Assembly (NCBI GenBank): GCA_001464965.1
Contig: LNEJ01000034.1
Coordinates: forward strand, 38,857-102,856
DNA length: 64,000 bases
Direction: 5' to 3'
Origin: Gammaproteobacteria bacterium Ga0074134
GTDB taxonomy: Bacteria > Pseudomonadota > Gammaproteobacteria > Ga0077554 > Ga007554
The notes below the pieces were generated by a model that worked only from the letters and a program-made list of their open reading frames with translations, was not told the origin of the DNA and searched no databases. Numbering within the stretch: the stretch's first letter is position 1; each line of letters opens with the position of its first letter. The translations under genes were made by a program, and so were the position numbers. Shown here piece after piece: positions 1 through 7,068 of the stretch.

Positions 1-42
1 TGCAGAACAGGCGGACAACGCCACCAGCAAGAACAGAAACAT
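1..42 (-). CDS. N-terminus of a lipoprotein, cut by the window edge
   Basis: Reading leftward from an ATG at position 42, fourteen codons give MFLFLLVALSACSA. This is a hydrophobic signal core ending in a lipobox (L-S-A-C), so the gene probably encodes a lipoprotein exported by Sec and lipidated on that cysteine. The rest of the gene lies outside the window and no function can be given. It follows the CYTH gene by about 47 nt on the same strand and may be the last gene of the lipoprotein cluster. The frame stays open upstream of the ATG (a GTG at 84 is an alternative start), so the exact start is uncertain. Confidence 0.45.
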   Translation of the reverse strand, partial: MFLFLLVALSACSA

Positions 43-89
43 CAGTGCAGAAAAGATTCGCCTGCACGAGCAATAAAACCACACAAATC

Positions 90-557
90 CTACCAATCCT
101 TAAACGGGTGTGTCACAAGACAGACGTTATAATAGCGTGGATCGTGCGACACCTCCTCTCCCGCCCAGTCCGGCAACTCAAAAGCCTCATCGGCATCGTC
201 AAGCTCGATTTCTGCAACGACCAGCCCGTCATTTTCCCCCGCAAACACATCAACCTCCCAGATATGCCCGGCATGCTCGACGTTATAGCGCGTTTTTTCG
301 ATCAATGGGCCTGCGCAAAACAGATCAAGCATCTCATTAGCCTCCTGCTCGGGAACCTCATATTCATATTCCTTGCGGGTCACACCAAGTGTGGCGCTTT
401 TGAGATTCAGGTATCCCTTTCCACCGCCAGAACGTACACGTATCGAGCAGCCTGGCGAGCTGGACAAATATCCCTGACGATAAAAAATACCCTCGGCGGC
501 ATGATTACGCCACAGGTCATTGCGCACCAGGAATTTACGCTCTATCTCTGTTGCCAT
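90..557 (-). CDS. CYTH-domain protein (triphosphate tunnel metalloenzyme family)
   Basis: The 155-residue protein starts with M-A-T-E-I-E-R-K, the family's E-x-E-x-K metal and phosphate-binding signature, followed by paired basic and acidic strands (R-V-R-S near residue 40; E-Y-E-Y-E-V near 65; acidic E-I-E-L-D-D near 118) expected for the eight-stranded tunnel. Length is right for a stand-alone bacterial CYTH protein, and no CHAD domain is attached. Family members hydrolyse inorganic triphosphate or nucleoside triphosphates, or make cAMP; the substrate cannot be read from sequence, though short bacterial forms are usually tripolyphosphatases. It starts 2 nt after the stop of the upstream lipoprotein gene, so it is very likely co-transcribed with that cluster. 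It has no signal peptide and should be cytoplasmic, which makes the lipoprotein linkage curious. Confidence 0.88.
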   Translation of the reverse strand: MATEIERKFLVRNDLWRNHAAEGIFYRQGYLSSSPGCSIRVRSGGGKGYLNLKSATLGVTRKEYEYEVPEQEANEMLDLFCAGPLIEKTRYNVEHAGHIWEVDVFAGENDGLVVAEIELDDADEAFELPDWAGEEVSHDPRYYNVCLVTHPFKDW

Positions 558-559
558 AT

Positions 560-1591
560 TTACCTGTCATCCATCTTTACTGCAAATCCAAAAATCACGC
601 CGCCCAACTCATTTTTCAGAATCCGATCCACCTGTTCCATCGCACGCTGCCTGGCCTGCACAGCTTCCTGCCCGGAGGCCTTGATGGCCCAGCGCCGGGT
701 GCCGCGCACACGACCGGAGACGTTCTCGTAGAGCTTCACCTCCAGCGCCCCCGTCATCCAATGCCAGCCTTCACGGCGCCCAAGGTCGGCAAGATCGAGG
801 GCGGCATCCACCAGATAATCGGGATTTTCCTTCGTGTCCGTAAATCCGGCCGCAGCGATGCCACCTGACATCGCCCTACCCAATTGACCCGTAGCATCAT
901 CACTGACGCGCACACCAATACGCACGCGTTTGAGCAGATCGTCCAGATCGGCACGCAAGCGCTCGACTGTCCAGTCCGACGGCATCCCCTGCCCGGTGCG
1001 ATCCACCACCTTGAGACTCTTCTGATATGTCACCCGCTCGCGTTGCGCGTCGAGCGCCTGGCTGGCGGCGCTGATCTTGTCCAGTAGATCGCTGGCATTG
1101 CGTGCCCGATCAAGATCATGGCGTGTCGCATCATCCAGACGACTGATTTCCTGGCGCAAGCTCATTGCCGCGGGTGCACGCCGCAGCACCGCCAGGGCAA
1201 AATGATGGCGCGTTGCCGGGTCCTGCCAGAACTCCGCGATCTGCACGCCCTGCATGATCTGATCGGTGCGGGTGCTCAATGCACGGGAAACGTTTGTCTG
1301 TGTCCGATCCTGCTTTTGTTCATCCGCACCCGTATTTCCACCGCTACTAAATACACGCACGTCGCTGCTTTCCTCTGCAACGGATACTGAAAAGATCTTG
1401 GCCAGATCCGCGCGCGCGCGGTCTTTAGCCGCTTCAAGCGTGTCGCCTTCACCACGCCCCATGAGAAACTCGGATTCCTGGTAGCGTTGCGTGTCGCCTG
1501 CCAACCAATCGGGCTTAACAGCTTTTCCGGCACAGCCCTCCAGCAAAAACGCCGTGGCCAGGATCATCAACAATAACGTGCGTAATTTCAT
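560..1591 (-). CDS. LPP20-like lipoprotein, long form
   Basis: 343 residues. The N-terminus (basic K-L-R, hydrophobic core, then L-E-G-C with Cys20) is a lipoprotein signal peptide, with Glu at an unusual lipobox position. Residues about 27-150 resemble LPP20-type lipoproteins: P-D-W-L near the start, then G-x-G-x-G-D-T-L-E-A-A-K-D-R-A-R-A-D-L, an alanine-rich helix shared with the two LPP20 paralogues at 3524-4827 (D-R-A-R-A-E-V-A-R-x-L-S there). The C-terminal half (about 200-343) has no recognised domain and may be a second alpha/beta unit. Likely anchored to the outer membrane facing the periplasm. It lies 17 nt after the COG3014-like gene. Function unknown; LPP20 relatives include FlgP-type flagellar ring proteins, but no flagellar genes are seen here. 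Confidence 0.72.
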   Translation of the reverse strand: MKLRTLLLMILATAFLLEGCAGKAVKPDWLAGDTQRYQESEFLMGRGEGDTLEAAKDRARADLAKIFSVSVAEESSDVRVFSSGGNTGADEQKQDRTQTNVSRALSTRTDQIMQGVQIAEFWQDPATRHHFALAVLRRAPAAMSLRQEISRLDDATRHDLDRARNASDLLDKISAASQALDAQRERVTYQKSLKVVDRTGQGMPSDWTVERLRADLDDLLKRVRIGVRVSDDATGQLGRAMSGGIAAAGFTDTKENPDYLVDAALDLADLGRREGWHWMTGALEVKLYENVSGRVRGTRRWAIKASGQEAVQARQRAMEQVDRILKNELGGVIFGFAVKMDDR

Positions 1592-1608
1592 TGAGCGGCC
1601 TCTACCAT

Positions 1609-2898
1609 CTACAAGCTTATCCAGTGATATGAAAGGTAGGTTTTTTTACCTTTCTGAATCAGAATGTTTTGAAATTCCCGAACCGCAACAATATTATCCA
1701 TTCGATCACGCAATTCTATTTTAACCGTATAACTGCCAGAACCGAGCGGAAAACGCGCCAAATAAATATCTTGCGGCAAGGTGGACCAGGCGCGCGTGTC
1801 GGCCTGTTCGGTTATAAAACCAATGATATCAATCACCGCGGCCAATGCGTCATTGTTATTTTTCCTTGCCTGCACTGCCATCTGCTGTTTTGCGACAACA
1901 CGCGCCACACTACGGGCTGTTATCGCCGGCACCTGTTCAGCAAGATTTTCCGTGGCAATCGCAGCGATATTTTCAACCCTTTCCCCTTCAACCCCACCAT
2001 CAGCGGCATTCACACGCACCTTGCTTATCAAGAGTGGGCGTGGCTGGTAATAGGGCAAGGAAATACGCACCAAGCTACCCCGCGATGGGTTCGGCACTAC
2101 CACGCTATTTTCCATTTTAATCGGCGCAAGGCCGTTATTCAGGACAAAAATAAGCTCCCCTTCCGCTTCACTCTGATTTTTATCCTGCCAATCCTGAAGG
2201 GCGAATTCACGCTGGTACTTATCCCGCTCCTCACCGAGATCCAGTTTATGCGCCAACCGGAGCAAATCCATTTTCAAAAAACCCGGCACATCAACCCGGT
2301 ATTTTGCTTGATTTTGGAGATAAACCTCATAAGCCTTGCGATAAGCGATCATTGCATCGCTCCATTCACCAAGGTCCTCATAAATGATGCCAGTGAGATA
2401 AAGGGGGAACGCTTCGCCGAGATGCCTGCCGGATTTTTCCCCCAGCTCGCGCAGCTTGAGATCAATTTGCAGTGCCTCGACCCGCGCCCCGTCACGTTCT
2501 CCCAACTGCAGATAATTTAGCGCCTTGTATACATGCACCATCACCTGTTCGAACGGTTCGCCCACATAACTGCGGGTGCCGTCATTGATGATAAACGATG
2601 TGCCCTGTTCGCGCAGACTCAGCGCGGACAGCGCCTCCATACGCTGCTGCGCCGCTTCGAATGTTGCTGTGCTGGCCTGATAATCCCCGGCCATGCGCAG
2701 CAGCATAGCCTTGTTGAGAAGATAGAGCACCTCATCTTTACGGGAGCCCTTTTGCTTTTCCAGTGCCCGTAACGCCAGCTCCGGCTGCTGGTTTGCCAGA
2801 TTTTTTTCGACGATCCTGAACGTTTCACTATGCGTGGCGCAACCCGTCAGCCACAGGAGAAAAAACGCCGCCAGCCAACGCAACAACTTGGGAGTCAT
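1609..2898 (-). CDS. COG3014-like lipoprotein with helical-repeat N-terminal half
   Basis: 429 residues with a lipoprotein signal (hydrophobic residues 5-19, L-T-G-C, lipidated Cys20). Residues about 30-220 read as TPR-like helical hairpins (pairs such as A-L-R-A-L-E-K, L-L-N-K-A-M-L-L-R-M-A-G-D-Y-x-A-S, Y-L-T-G-I-I-Y-E-D-L-G-E-W-x-D-A-x-x-A-Y-R-K-A). The region after about 250 is beta-rich with a conserved-looking G-E-L-I-F-V-L-N-N-G-L-A-P-I-K block. This layout matches the uncharacterised COG3014 family, which I recall as occurring beside LpoB-like and LPP20 lipoproteins in gammaproteobacteria. Only 5 nt separate it from the LpoB-like gene. Predicted periplasmic, outer-membrane anchored; a scaffold role is a guess from the repeats. 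Confidence 0.72.
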   Translation of the reverse strand: MTPKLLRWLAAFFLLWLTGCATHSETFRIVEKNLANQQPELALRALEKQKGSRKDEVLYLLNKAMLLRMAGDYQASTATFEAAQQRMEALSALSLREQGTSFIINDGTRSYVGEPFEQVMVHVYKALNYLQLGERDGARVEALQIDLKLRELGEKSGRHLGEAFPLYLTGIIYEDLGEWSDAMIAYRKAYEVYLQNQAKYRVDVPGFLKMDLLRLAHKLDLGEERDKYQREFALQDWQDKNQSEAEGELIFVLNNGLAPIKMENSVVVPNPSRGSLVRISLPYYQPRPLLISKVRVNAADGGVEGERVENIAAIATENLAEQVPAITARSVARVVAKQQMAVQARKNNNDALAAVIDIIGFITEQADTRAWSTLPQDIYLARFPLGSGSYTVKIELRDRMDNIVAVREFQNILIQKGKKTYLSYHWISL

Positions 2899-2903
2899 GC
2901 TTG

Positions 2904-3527
2904 TCAGAAGCGCAGCTTGCTACGCTCGACAAGTTTTTTGATCTTCTTTTGCCCCACCCATGCGATGCGATTGTCGGCCAAACTTATCAGCGACAAATCC
3001 ACCTGATAGTAACGCACCTGAGTTGATCCGGAGGCATCGATAATAGTGTTGATGGCCCCTTTCAGCATATAATCCGCGCCCTGCTCCATGCCCATCGCTT
3101 TGCGGGTATCTTCGCGTGCATTCAGGTCTTGATCCTTGCGTTCTTCGCGGATTTCATTGCGCTCCCCCCGTGAAGCGACGAATTGCACCTTGCCCGAATT
3201 GATCAAAACACGGCCCATATCGGAAATAAATGTTTGCGTGTTGATGTGTTCATGACTGAGATTGCGCACTTCACCCACGATAAGGGCAGGCGGAGCCTTG
3301 TGCGTGCTGTTGTAAGCCGGCAACCAGGGGGCTGACAACACATCCTTGATCATCTCCTCCGATACCAGGCGTGAGTCGGTATCGTTCCAGGCGCCGCTCA
3401 GATCTTTTACTTCATCTACCTGCAAGCGCTCCACCTTGGTGGCGCAACCGCTGCTCAACACAGCAAACAGTCCTGCCATCAATGCGGCGCACACTGCGCG
3501 CGGCATACCAGCGGTAAAACACATCAT
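2904..3527 (-). CDS. LpoB-like lipoprotein (penicillin-binding-protein activator family)
   Basis: 207 residues: signal peptide with a long hydrophobic stretch and L-S-S-G-C lipobox (Cys28), a short linker, then an alpha/beta domain from about residue 50. The block P-P-A-L-I-V-G-E-V-R-N-L-S-x-E-H-I-N-T-Q-T is characteristic of the LpoB/YcfM-like fold, as are G-A-D-Y-M-L-K-G and Y-Y-Q-V-D-L-S-L. In E. coli LpoB spans the periplasm from the outer membrane to activate PBP1B. This protein lacks the long disordered stalk, so a different partner is likely. The start codon overlaps the stop of the preceding LPP20 gene by 4 nt (ATGA), indicating translational coupling. Part of the six-gene lipoprotein cluster. 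Confidence 0.75.
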   Translation of the reverse strand: MMCFTAGMPRAVCAALMAGLFAVLSSGCATKVERLQVDEVKDLSGAWNDTDSRLVSEEMIKDVLSAPWLPAYNSTHKAPPALIVGEVRNLSHEHINTQTFISDMGRVLINSGKVQFVASRGERNEIREERKDQDLNAREDTRKAMGMEQGADYMLKGAINTIIDASGSTQVRYYQVDLSLISLADNRIAWVGQKKIKKLVERSKLRF

Positions 3528-4084
3528 TTTCTATCCCTCGCAACCCGGTCAAACACGTTGTCACTCTCTTTTTCGAAATAAGCGCGCAGATCCACATTCA
3601 TTTCATCCATATTTTTAACGATGTCCTTGGCCTGCTTCATGTCCATCTCGGCCAATGAGAAAATATTATTAGTTTTTTTATCGCGCCAGCGTGCAATGAT
3701 TTTTGATCCATTCAACATCACTTTGGTTGTGCTCTTGATCTGCCGCGACACCGCCTCATCACTCATTCCCTTGCCTGCAGAAGCCCTGAAATCATTGGAC
3801 ACAACATCCATCATAGCCGAAAGAGCACGGGCGACTTCGGCACGGGCGCGGTCATCGGCGGTGGCGCCTTGCAGGGAAATATCGCCTAACGGCGATGCCA
3901 TCCCTACACCGTGAATCAACCGGCCATTATCATCCTTCAATACCTGCGTGCCCTTATTCACCCAGTCTGGAGCCCCTTTGAGGCCCAGATCGCTTTCGAC
4001 CATGGTTTTCCCGCCGCATGCAGCCAGCAAGCAACCAACACCCAGCAAAAATACAATACGGCTTAACGAATAACGCTGTTTCAT
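3524..4084 (-). CDS. LPP20 family lipoprotein, paralogue 1
   Basis: The chosen ATG at 4084 has a GGAG ribosome site six bases upstream; two in-frame ATGs further up (4105, 4096) are less well placed. The 186-residue product has a signal peptide ending in L-L-A-A-C and an LPP20 domain: K-G-x-P-D-W-V, I-H-G-V-G-M-A-S, A-D-D-R-A-R-A-E-V-A-R-A-L-S, and a basic patch I-I-A-R-W-R-D-K. It is clearly paralogous to the next upstream gene (4129-4827) along its whole length but lacks that protein's central insertion. Probably an outer-membrane lipoprotein facing the periplasm. Its last codon overlaps the LpoB-like start. No enzymatic motif is visible and the role is unknown. Confidence 0.82.
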   Translation of the reverse strand: MKQRYSLSRIVFLLGVGCLLAACGGKTMVESDLGLKGAPDWVNKGTQVLKDDNGRLIHGVGMASPLGDISLQGATADDRARAEVARALSAMMDVVSNDFRASAGKGMSDEAVSRQIKSTTKVMLNGSKIIARWRDKKTNNIFSLAEMDMKQAKDIVKNMDEMNVDLRAYFEKESDNVFDRVARDRK

Positions 4085-4128
4085 GTTCTTCTCCATACAC
4101 CCCATACATTAACGGCCAATCACCAAAT

Positions 4129-4827
4129 TTATTTATCGCTCCTGGCTACAACCACGTTGTCGATCTCCGTTTCGATATACTCGCGCAAATGAGTATCCAA
4201 TCCCTCCGCATGCCTGATCATACCTTTGGCCTGCGTCATATCCAGTTCGGCCAGGGAATACAGATAGTTGCTCTGCTCATCGCGCCAGCGCGCGACAATC
4301 CTCACGCTCTTGAGCATGGCACCGACCACGCCCTTGATCTGCTGCGCCATCTCCGCCTTACTCATAACTTTATCTTCCGGCGCGCTATAATTTTTTGATA
4401 GCTTGTCCAACATCGTGGACAAAACACGCGCCACCTCGGCGCGGGCACGGTCATCGGCGGCAGGACCCTGCTCAGAGATGTTCCCCAAGGTCGCCGCACT
4501 TATCGGAGGCAGGTCATTCCGCGTGTTGTTAGGCTGCGGCGCTGGCGAGAGATAACCCCAAGGCATAATCTGCACGGGCGGCAAATTATGCTCATGGGTA
4601 GCAAAGGGTCTTTGCATCGAGAGGTCCGCCAAAGAGGCCATTCTTACACCATGGATCACCCAATGCCCATCATCTTTCGATGCCCGGGTGCCTTTGATCA
4701 CCCAGTCCGGCATCCCCTTGATGTTCATATTATCGCTGGTCACCAGCGCCTTCCCTGAACACGCTGCCAACAGGCATCCCGCCGCCAGCAAAAAGACGAT
4801 GCGGATCACTGAGCGATGCTGTGTCAT
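4129..4827 (-). CDS. LPP20 family lipoprotein, paralogue 2 with a central insertion
   Basis: Start taken at the ATG at 4827, preceded by a G-rich ribosome site (close spacing); an upstream in-frame ATG at 4872 would add fifteen residues before the signal peptide and is less likely. 232 residues: signal peptide ending L-L-A-A-C, then the same K-G-x-P-D-W-V, A-D-D-R-A-R-A-E-V-A-R and A-R-W-R-D blocks as paralogue 1. About 40 extra, proline- and asparagine-rich residues (including Q-I-M-P-W-G-Y and N-N-T-R-N-D-L-P-P) sit between the I-H-G-V-x-M-A-S motif and the alanine-rich helix. First gene of the minus-strand lipoprotein operon, divergent from the oxidoreductase at 4928. Role unknown. Confidence 0.8.
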   Translation of the reverse strand: MTQHRSVIRIVFLLAAGCLLAACSGKALVTSDNMNIKGMPDWVIKGTRASKDDGHWVIHGVRMASLADLSMQRPFATHEHNLPPVQIMPWGYLSPAPQPNNTRNDLPPISAATLGNISEQGPAADDRARAEVARVLSTMLDKLSKNYSAPEDKVMSKAEMAQQIKGVVGAMLKSVRIVARWRDEQSNYLYSLAELDMTQAKGMIRHAEGLDTHLREYIETEIDNVVVARSDK

Positions 4828-4870
4828 AACTCCCCCCTGCGGTTGTGTAACCAATATGATGCAACAGGTC

Positions 4871-4883
4871 ACACAACTTGTGT
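4871..4883. promoter_or_regulatory. 13-bp palindrome in a divergent promoter region
   Basis: ACACAACTTGTGT is a perfect 6-1-6 palindrome in the 100-bp gap between the divergent lipoprotein operon (ATG at 4827) and the oxidoreductase (ATG at 4928). Position and symmetry suit a dimeric regulator acting on one or both promoters. No regulator gene is adjacent and I cannot name the binding protein. Confidence 0.35.
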
Positions 4884-4927
4884 ATGCTAATTTACATAAA
4901 ACTGCCAGTTTTCAGAGAAACATCGCC

Positions 4928-5929
4928 ATGAAAGCCATAATGATGACTGCCGTGGGTGGCCCCGGCGTATTGCAACTCCGGGAAATCCCAATACCCACCC
5001 TGAATCGGGACACGGATATACTGGTGCGCCTGAAGGCTGCCGGGGTGAATCCGGTGGACACCAAGCTGCGCAGCCGCGGCACCTATTACCCTGGGCGCCT
5101 GCCCACCATCCTTGGCTGTGATGGCGCGGGAATCGTGGAAGCGGCCGGGCCAGCCGTGAGTCGCTTCAAGGTGGGTGACGGGGTGTACTTCTGCAACGGA
5201 GGTATCGGCGGCCATCCCGGCAATTACGCCGGATACGCCGTTGTCGATGAGCGATACGCGGCCCGCAAACCTGCCACCCTCAGTTTCGCCGAGGCCGCCG
5301 CCGCGCCCCTGGTGCTCATCACCGCCTGGGAAGCCCTGCATGACCGTGGCCGTTTGCAGGCTGGGCAGAAGGTACTCATACATGCAGGCGCGGGAGGCGT
5401 CGGACATATCGCAGTGCAACTGGCAAACATTGCCGGAGCGCGGGTATGCGCCACCGTTGGCTCCCCGGACAAAGCCGATTTTGTAACAGGCTTGGGTGCG
5501 CACCACACCATCCTCTACAAAGAAACGGATTTTGTGGAGGCGGCGCTGAAATGGAGTGATGGCAACGGGGTTGATCTGGCGCTGGACACTGTGGGCGGCA
5601 AGACCTTCGCCGCAACGTTTAACGCTGTGCGCTTCTATGGCGATATCGTCACCCTGCTCCAACCCGGCAACGATATTGACTGGAAAGAAGCGCGACAACG
5701 CAATCAGCGCGTCAGCCATGAACTGATGCTGTCACCCATGTATTATGGATTGGCCGAAGCACAGCAGCACCAGGCGTGGATTCTGGAACAATGCGCGTCG
5801 CTGTTCGACACGGGCAAATTAAAGATCAGCCTCGCGCATACATTCCCTTTGGAAAAGGCTGCCGAGGCGCATCAACTATTGGAAAAGGGCTCCATTACTG
5901 GCAAGGTCGCATTGATTGTTGAAGAGTAA
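4928..5929 (+). CDS. Zinc-independent alcohol dehydrogenase family, quinone oxidoreductase-like
   Basis: 333 residues from the ATG at 4928; the frame is open upstream, but the M-K-A-I-M-M-T start matches the family N-terminus. It shows the GroES-like half (G-V-N-P-V-D-T-K near residue 40, G-C-D-G-A-G-I-V-E near 66) and a Rossmann half with G-A-G-G-V-G near 153, the NADPH-binding signature of quinone-oxidoreductase-type MDR proteins. The cysteine and histidine zinc ligands of true alcohol dehydrogenases are absent. Predicted cytosolic NADPH-dependent reductase of quinones or activated alkenes. Transcribed alone, divergent from the lipoprotein operon. Its last ~110 bp recur at 6746-6844 downstream of the toxin-antitoxin pair, evidence of a local duplication. 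Confidence 0.88.
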   Translation: MKAIMMTAVGGPGVLQLREIPIPTLNRDTDILVRLKAAGVNPVDTKLRSRGTYYPGRLPTILGCDGAGIVEAAGPAVSRFKVGDGVYFCNGGIGGHPGNYAGYAVVDERYAARKPATLSFAEAAAAPLVLITAWEALHDRGRLQAGQKVLIHAGAGGVGHIAVQLANIAGARVCATVGSPDKADFVTGLGAHHTILYKETDFVEAALKWSDGNGVDLALDTVGGKTFAATFNAVRFYGDIVTLLQPGNDIDWKEARQRNQRVSHELMLSPMYYGLAEAQQHQAWILEQCASLFDTGKLKISLAHTFPLEKAAEAHQLLEKGSITGKVALIVEE

Positions 5930-6043
5930 TTCCAATTCCCGCGAGGCGGGAGGGCTGGAATGAGGGTTCATGCAGGGTGGGTTCGCATCGCGAAGCCCAC
6001 CAAACGTTGCGAATTAACACAACGCCGTAACCTTACCTGATTC
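5816..6043 (+). repeat. Direct repeat copy A (3' end of the oxidoreductase plus downstream spacer)
   Basis: This stretch covers the last 38 codons of the oxidoreductase and the following spacer. It is closely matched, with small gaps, by 6746-7007 (copy B), 930 bp further on. The spacer part contains a hairpin around GTGGGTTCGCATCGCGAA, a REP-like unit present in both copies. The two copies bracket the toxin-antitoxin pair, so the module either arrived with a duplication or sits in a region duplicated by unequal recombination. Confidence 0.8.
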
Positions 6044-6103
6044 TACAATACTGGGTTGATGGTGAGGATTAAGTCAGGGGAGCGTAGATGAAAATAAGCT
6101 TTC

Positions 6104-6131
6104 TTGACATAACTTATAAATAGCTTATATT
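6104..6131 (+). promoter_or_regulatory. Promoter and likely operator of the toxin-antitoxin pair
   Basis: TTGACA at 6104-6109 and TATATT at 6126-6131 with a 16-bp spacer form a strong sigma-70-type promoter. An inverted repeat (ATAAGCT at about 6095-6101, AGCTTAT at 6122-6128) overlaps both hexamers, as expected for autoregulation by an antitoxin. The expected transcription start is at or just before the toxin ATG at 6139, and no Shine-Dalgarno sequence is present, so the transcript may be leaderless. Confidence 0.65.
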
Positions 6132-6138
6132 TAATTTT

Positions 6139-6402
6139 ATGAATACCATTGAATGGTCTACTAAAGCAGCCAGGCAACTTCGCAAGGTAGCCGATAGGGT
6201 CAAACGCCAGAAAATCTTTGCTGAGGTACAGCAATTAGCAAACTGGCCGGACTGCCAAGGCAACATCAAGCGCTTGCAGGGGCGCGACGATTACCGACTT
6301 CGTGTGGGTGACTATCGGGTGATCTTTGAGATTGGCCAAGACAGTACCCCCATCATTGTCACTATCATGCAGGTGGAGAAACGCAATGAACGTACCTATT
6401 AA
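6139..6402 (+). CDS. RelE/ParE-family toxin
   Basis: 87 residues with the compact RelE/StbE layout: an N-terminal strand (T-I-E-W-S), a basic helix region (A-R-Q-L-R-K-V, R-V-K-R-Q-K-I-F), and the family core L-x-G-R-D-D-Y-R-L-R-V-G-D-Y-R-V-I-F-E-I. Members are mostly ribosome-dependent mRNA endonucleases, some are gyrase poisons; the arginine-rich C-terminal core fits either. The gene precedes its antitoxin (HigBA-like order) and overlaps it by 17 nt. The module lies between two copies of the neighbouring gene's 3' end and is AT-richer than its surroundings, consistent with acquisition. Confidence 0.9.
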   Translation: MNTIEWSTKAARQLRKVADRVKRQKIFAEVQQLANWPDCQGNIKRLQGRDDYRLRVGDYRVIFEIGQDSTPIIVTIMQVEKRNERTY

Positions 6403-6715
6403 TGTTCAGATTCTAAAAGATGCGGAGGGAAAACCCGCTTTCGCTGTGATTCCGTATAGTGACTATTTAAGATTACCCCAACGCCGTGAGCCAACCGTTC
6501 CCAACGATGTCGTCGGCAAAGTGGTTAATGATGAGATGACGCCTGTCCGGGCATGGCGTGAGCATCTTGGGCTAACCCAGGCAGATGTCGCGCAACGCCT
6601 TGGCATCTCTCAAAGTGCCTACGCGCAACAGGAAGCCAAAGAGAGCGTACGGAAATCTACTCGCGAAAAGATTGCGCGTGCACTTGGCATTGAACCCGAA
6701 CAACTGGAGATTTAA
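6386..6715 (+). CDS. Antitoxin with Xre-type helix-turn-helix
   Basis: 109 residues from the ATG at 6386. The N-terminal ~45 residues (K-D-A-E-G-K-P-A-F-A-V-I-P-Y-S-D-Y) resemble the antitoxin segment that binds the toxin. The C-terminal half is an Xre/Cro HTH: W-R-E-H-L-G-L-T-Q-A-D-V-A-Q-R-L-G-I-S-Q-S-A-Y-A at about residues 55-78. It should neutralise the RelE-like toxin and repress the promoter at 6104-6131, whose inverted repeat is the natural operator. Overlap with the toxin gene implies coupled translation. Confidence 0.88.
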   Translation: MNVPINVQILKDAEGKPAFAVIPYSDYLRLPQRREPTVPNDVVGKVVNDEMTPVRAWREHLGLTQADVAQRLGISQSAYAQQEAKESVRKSTREKIARALGIEPEQLEI

Positions 6716-6742
6716 GTCGGCGATCTGCGCGGCCTACTTGCC

Positions 6743-6844
6743 GGGAAATTAAAAATCAGCCTCGCGCATACATTCCCTGAGGCACATCAACTATTGGAAA
6801 AGGGCTCCATTACTGGCAAGATCGCATTGATTGTTGAAGAGTAA
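6743..6844 (+). pseudogene. Relic of an oxidoreductase 3' end
   Basis: In frame this encodes G-K-L-K-I-S-L-A-H-T-F-P-E-A-H-Q-L-L-E-K and on to a stop at 6842-6844. It is nearly identical to the C-terminus of the intact oxidoreductase (end 5929) except for a 15-nt in-frame deletion and a few substitutions. No start or catalytic domain accompanies it, so it is a gene fragment. It marks the left part of direct repeat copy B. Confidence 0.8.
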
Positions 6845-7007
6845 TACCAATTCAATAGTGTATTTTTACCCGACTTCGCCCCCTCGCTACGCTCTCCCCG
6901 CAAGGCGAGAGAGAGGGCTGGGGTGAGGACTCAATGTAGGGTGGGTTCGCATCGCGAAACCCACCAAACGTTGCGCAGCAACACAATGCCGTAGCCTTGC
7001 CTCATTC
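6746..7007 (+). repeat. Direct repeat copy B
   Basis: Second copy of the sequence at 5816-6043. Relative to copy A it has a 15-nt deletion in the coding relic and about 45 extra bases near 6855-6905 rich in CTCTCCCCGC/GAGAGAGGG. The hairpin unit at about 6941-6965 (GTGGGTTCGC...GCGAAACCCAC) is fully symmetric here. Together with 7008-7068 (further inverted repeats such as CTAGATT/AATCTAG at 7051-7070) this fills the 412-bp gap between the antitoxin and the transposase; nothing else coding is seen there. Confidence 0.8.
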
Positions 7008-7068
7008 GGTGCAATGCACTTTGTTTATTGCACCCTACGGTCCCACGGTCCTAGATTCCGAACAATCT

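Noticed and set aside
1669..2520. 283-codon plus-strand frame opposite the COG3014-like lipoprotein
   Set aside because: Shadow of the lipoprotein gene; residues have no signal, membrane or domain logic.
4892..5719. 275-codon minus-strand frame opposite the oxidoreductase
   Set aside because: Fully overlaps a gene with clear NADPH and GroES-like motifs; the frame shows no domain or plausible start context.
6716..7068. CRISPR array suggested by repeated short units near the island
   Set aside because: The repeats are two diverged copies of one long segment plus hairpins, with no regular repeat-spacer spacing and no cas genes.
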